Source of the DNA: Datisca glomerata
Taxonomy: Eukaryota > Streptophyta > Magnoliopsida > Cucurbitales > Datiscaceae
DNA: 64,000 bases
Direction of reading: 5' to 3'
Assembly (NCBI GenBank): GCA_003255025.1
Contig: QANY01013423.1
Span: 2,221,779-2,285,778, forward strand
The notes below the pieces were generated by a model that was not told the origin of the DNA, searched no databases, and worked only from the letters and a program-made list of their open reading frames with translations. Of the stretch, positions 61,558-64,000 are shown in pieces; within the stretch, counting starts at the first letter, position 1, and each line of letters starts with the position of its first letter. The translations under genes and the position numbers were made by a program.

Positions 61558-62186
61558 CTAGTCAAAATATACATACTTCGCAAGTATTAAACTAATTTAA
61601 AAATACATATATATATATATATATATATTTAAATTGATGTTAACATTAAAATTAATACGTCATCTTTAAAAAATATTCTATATCTAAATTAAAAGTAAAA
61701 TTGTAATAATAATAATAGATTGTTTATAACATTGAAATTATAATGTCATTTGAATGGTATAGAAAATAAATTTATTTCATCAATTTGTCATATTTTTAAG
61801 AATAATTATATCATATTAAGAGATAATTTATCGTAATCAAAGTATATGAATATATTTCTTCACAGATAACATAAATAATACAGAATACTTAATTTATAAA
61901 TTTATAATCAACAAAAAATTATTGACTTATAATCGAATATTAGTTATAAATAAAATATCTTGAATTCAATATACGGATATTCACATCTCTTATTACATAG
62001 GATTATCAATTTTTTTTACTAACCTACAAACAAATTATTATTGAATAAAAAATAAAATATTGTCAAGTGAATCAAATGAGAAAACAGGTGAAATATCTCA
62101 TTTTTGTTATATTTTAATAGACTTTAAAGGACAAAAGGGATAATAAAAAATTTCTTCAATTTAAGATCATTTTAATATAGTATAGA
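61558..62186 (-). mobile_element. Non-autonomous Helitron, tandem unit 1
   Basis: On the minus strand it starts TCTATACTATATTAAAA after A and ends CTAG before T, with an ATACTTGCGAAGTATGTATA-like stem just before the end. It belongs to the same family as 13766-14377. A (TA)n run at about 61606-61627 is a local expansion. Confidence 0.75.
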
Positions 62187-62588
62187 TATATATGTGAATT
62201 AAAAAAAATAGCGGGCAAACTAATTTCATCTATAATCAGGAGAAATTGTATTGCTTTTAGAAAGAACCTTACTAGATTTGTTACAATATTGATGATTTTT
62301 CATGCTCTAATATAAAATTTCATGATAATGAATCATATCAATAAGATGTGAAAAATCTACTTTATATTGTATTTTAAGAGCGCTTATATGGTTTATCTTT
62401 TTTAATATAACTAGTAGAATCATATGTGCGTCTTGATTTTTAGGTAACTGACATAGTTATAGTACCGAATTAAATATTTTATTGCTTTAAAAATGTACGA
62501 CTCAATCATTAATTATAGAAAAAGTACATTATTAATCAATTTTGACCAACAGTTTTGCTTAGATTTAAGGACTCATTTATATAATAGA
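62187..62588. repeat. Spacer between tandem Helitron units
   Basis: About 400 bp that recur at 63198-63632 and, in part, at 61445-61556. They contain ATAGCGGGCAAACTAATTTC, CATGCTCTAATATAAAATTT and an internal ATATAACTAGTAGAATCATA, which itself looks like a Helitron end. The spacer repeats together with the Helitron, so the whole ~1.04 kb is the tandem unit. Confidence 0.7.
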
Positions 62589-63197
62589 CTAGTAGAAACG
62601 TACGTGCTTCGCACGTATTAAACTAATTTAAAAATATATATAATTTTAAATTGATGTTAACATTAAAATTAATACATTATCTTTAAAAAATATTCTATCT
62701 CTAACTAAAAGTAAAATAGTAATAATAATAATAGATTGTTTATAACATTAAAATTATAATGCCATTTGAATAGTATAGAAAATAAATTTATTTCATCAAT
62801 TTGTCATATTTTTAAAAATAATTATATCATATTAAGAGATAATTTATCGTAATCAAAGTATATGAATATATTTCTTCACAGATAACATAAATAATACAGA
62901 ATACTTAATTTATAAATTTATAATTAACAAAAAATTATTGACTTATAATCGAATATTAGTTATAAATAAAATATCTTGAATTCAATATACGGATATTCAC
63001 ATCTCTTATTACATAGGATTATATTTTTTTTACTAACTACAAACAAATTATTATTGAATAAAAAATAAAATATTGTCAAGCGAATCAAATGAGAAAAGAG
63101 GTGAAATATCTCATTTTTTATATTCTAATAGAATTTAAAGGACAAAAAAGATAATAACAAATTTCTTCATTTTAAGCTCCTTTTAATATGGTATAGA
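62589..63197 (-). mobile_element. Non-autonomous Helitron, tandem unit 2
   Basis: On the minus strand it starts TCTATACCATATTAAAAGG after A and ends CTAG before T. The 3' hairpin ACGTGCGAAGCACGT is perfect. Highly similar to unit 1 throughout. No coding capacity. Confidence 0.8.
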
Positions 63198-63632
63198 TAT
63201 AGATGTGATTAAAAAAATAGCGGGCAAAATAATTTCATCTGTAATTAGGAGAAATTGTGTTGCTCTTAAAAACAACCTTACTAGATTTGTTACCAAAAAA
63301 TTATATTATTGATGATTTTTCATGCACTAATATAAAATTTCATGATGATGAATTATATCAAATAAGATGTGAAAAATATACTCTATATTGTATTTTAAGA
63401 GTGCTTATATAATAAAAAATCAAAAGTTTATCTTTTTAAAGATTTTTTAATATAACTAGTTGAATCATATGTGCTTCTTGATTTTTAGGTAACTAGCATA
63501 GTTGTAGTACCGAATTAAATATTTTATAGCTTTTAAAAATGCACGACTCAAGCATTGGTTATAGAAAAAGTACATTATTAATCAATTTTGACAAAGAGTT
63601 TTGCTTAGATTTAAGGACTCATTTATAATAGA
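63198..63632. repeat. Spacer between tandem Helitron units, second copy
   Basis: Same content and order as 62187-62588, with small indels. It contains ATAGCGGGCAAAATAATTTC and TTTTGCTTAGATTTAAGGAC. Confidence 0.7.
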
Positions 63633-64000
63633 TTAGTCGAAACGTACGTGCTTCGCACGTGGTAAACTAATTTAAAAATATATATAATTTTAAATTGATG
63701 TTAACATTAAAATTAATATGTCATCTTTAAAAAATATTCTATATCTAAACTGAAAGTAAAATAATGATAATGTTAATAGATTGTTTGTAACATTAAAATT
63801 ATAATGCCATTTGAATAGTATAGAAAATAAATTTATTTCATCAATTTGTCATATTTTTAAAAATAATTATATCATATTAAGAGTAATTTATCGTAATCAA
63901 AGTATATTAATGTATTTCTTCACAAATAACATAAATAATGCAGAATATTTAAGTTATAAACTTATAATGAACAAATTATTATTGACTTATAATCAAATAT
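63633..64000 (-). mobile_element. Non-autonomous Helitron, tandem unit 3, cut by window end
   Basis: The minus-strand 3' end reads CTAA before T (an allowed CTRR variant), again with the ACGTGCGAAGCACGTACGT hairpin. The body matches units 1 and 2 up to the window edge, so the array continues to the right. Confidence 0.75.

Overview
This is a plant nuclear window, almost certainly from a eudicot. It is AT-rich and crowded with plant-type transposons. It carries three intron-rich genes that read as intact: an oxidosqualene cyclase of the cycloartenol synthase type, a BAHD acyltransferase, and a p300/CBP-type histone acetyltransferase of the HAC1 family. No prokaryotic features, CRISPR arrays, rRNA or tRNA genes were recognised. 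One undetermined base (N) lies at 58167.

Layout. Positions 1-7548 hold decayed CACTA (En/Spm) coding sequence on the minus strand: a TNP2 transposase running off the left edge, interrupted by a 2.2 kb solo LTR, then CACTA-style subterminal repeats and a second ORF with a Ulp1-like protease domain. Positions 7.5-18.2 kb are AT-rich, with a gene fragment lying between long inverted repeats (a Pack-TIR candidate), a small hAT-like element and several Helitrons. Positions 18.19-31.27 kb form a nest of retrotransposons. An outer pair of direct ~690 bp LTRs encloses a decayed Ty1/copia element, which itself received two independent solo-LTR insertions, each with a target-site duplication. Positions 32.6-35.4 kb are a MuDR-like element with ~215 bp terminal inverted repeats and a perfect 9 bp target duplication.

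The gene-bearing part is 38.6-60.8 kb. The cyclase (plus strand, 18 coding exons, 765 residues) carries every residue known to hold plant cyclases to cycloartenol. Many local stretches nevertheless look more like the cucurbitadienol synthase (CPQ) branch. Its 3' end faces the 3' end of a two-exon BAHD acyltransferase (minus strand) about 2 kb away. Next comes the 16-exon HAC1-like gene (minus strand, predicted 1745 residues). A cyclase beside a BAHD acyltransferase is the core arrangement of plant triterpene clusters such as the cucumber bitterness (Bi) locus, so this pair is the most promising candidate for a small, undescribed metabolic module. No P450 gene is visible inside the window.

The right end (61.5-64 kb) is a ~1.04 kb-period tandem array in which each unit contains a short non-autonomous Helitron on the minus strand.

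Exon boundaries were placed by reading frame, GT/AG (or GC/AG) sites and family alignment from memory. No database search was run.
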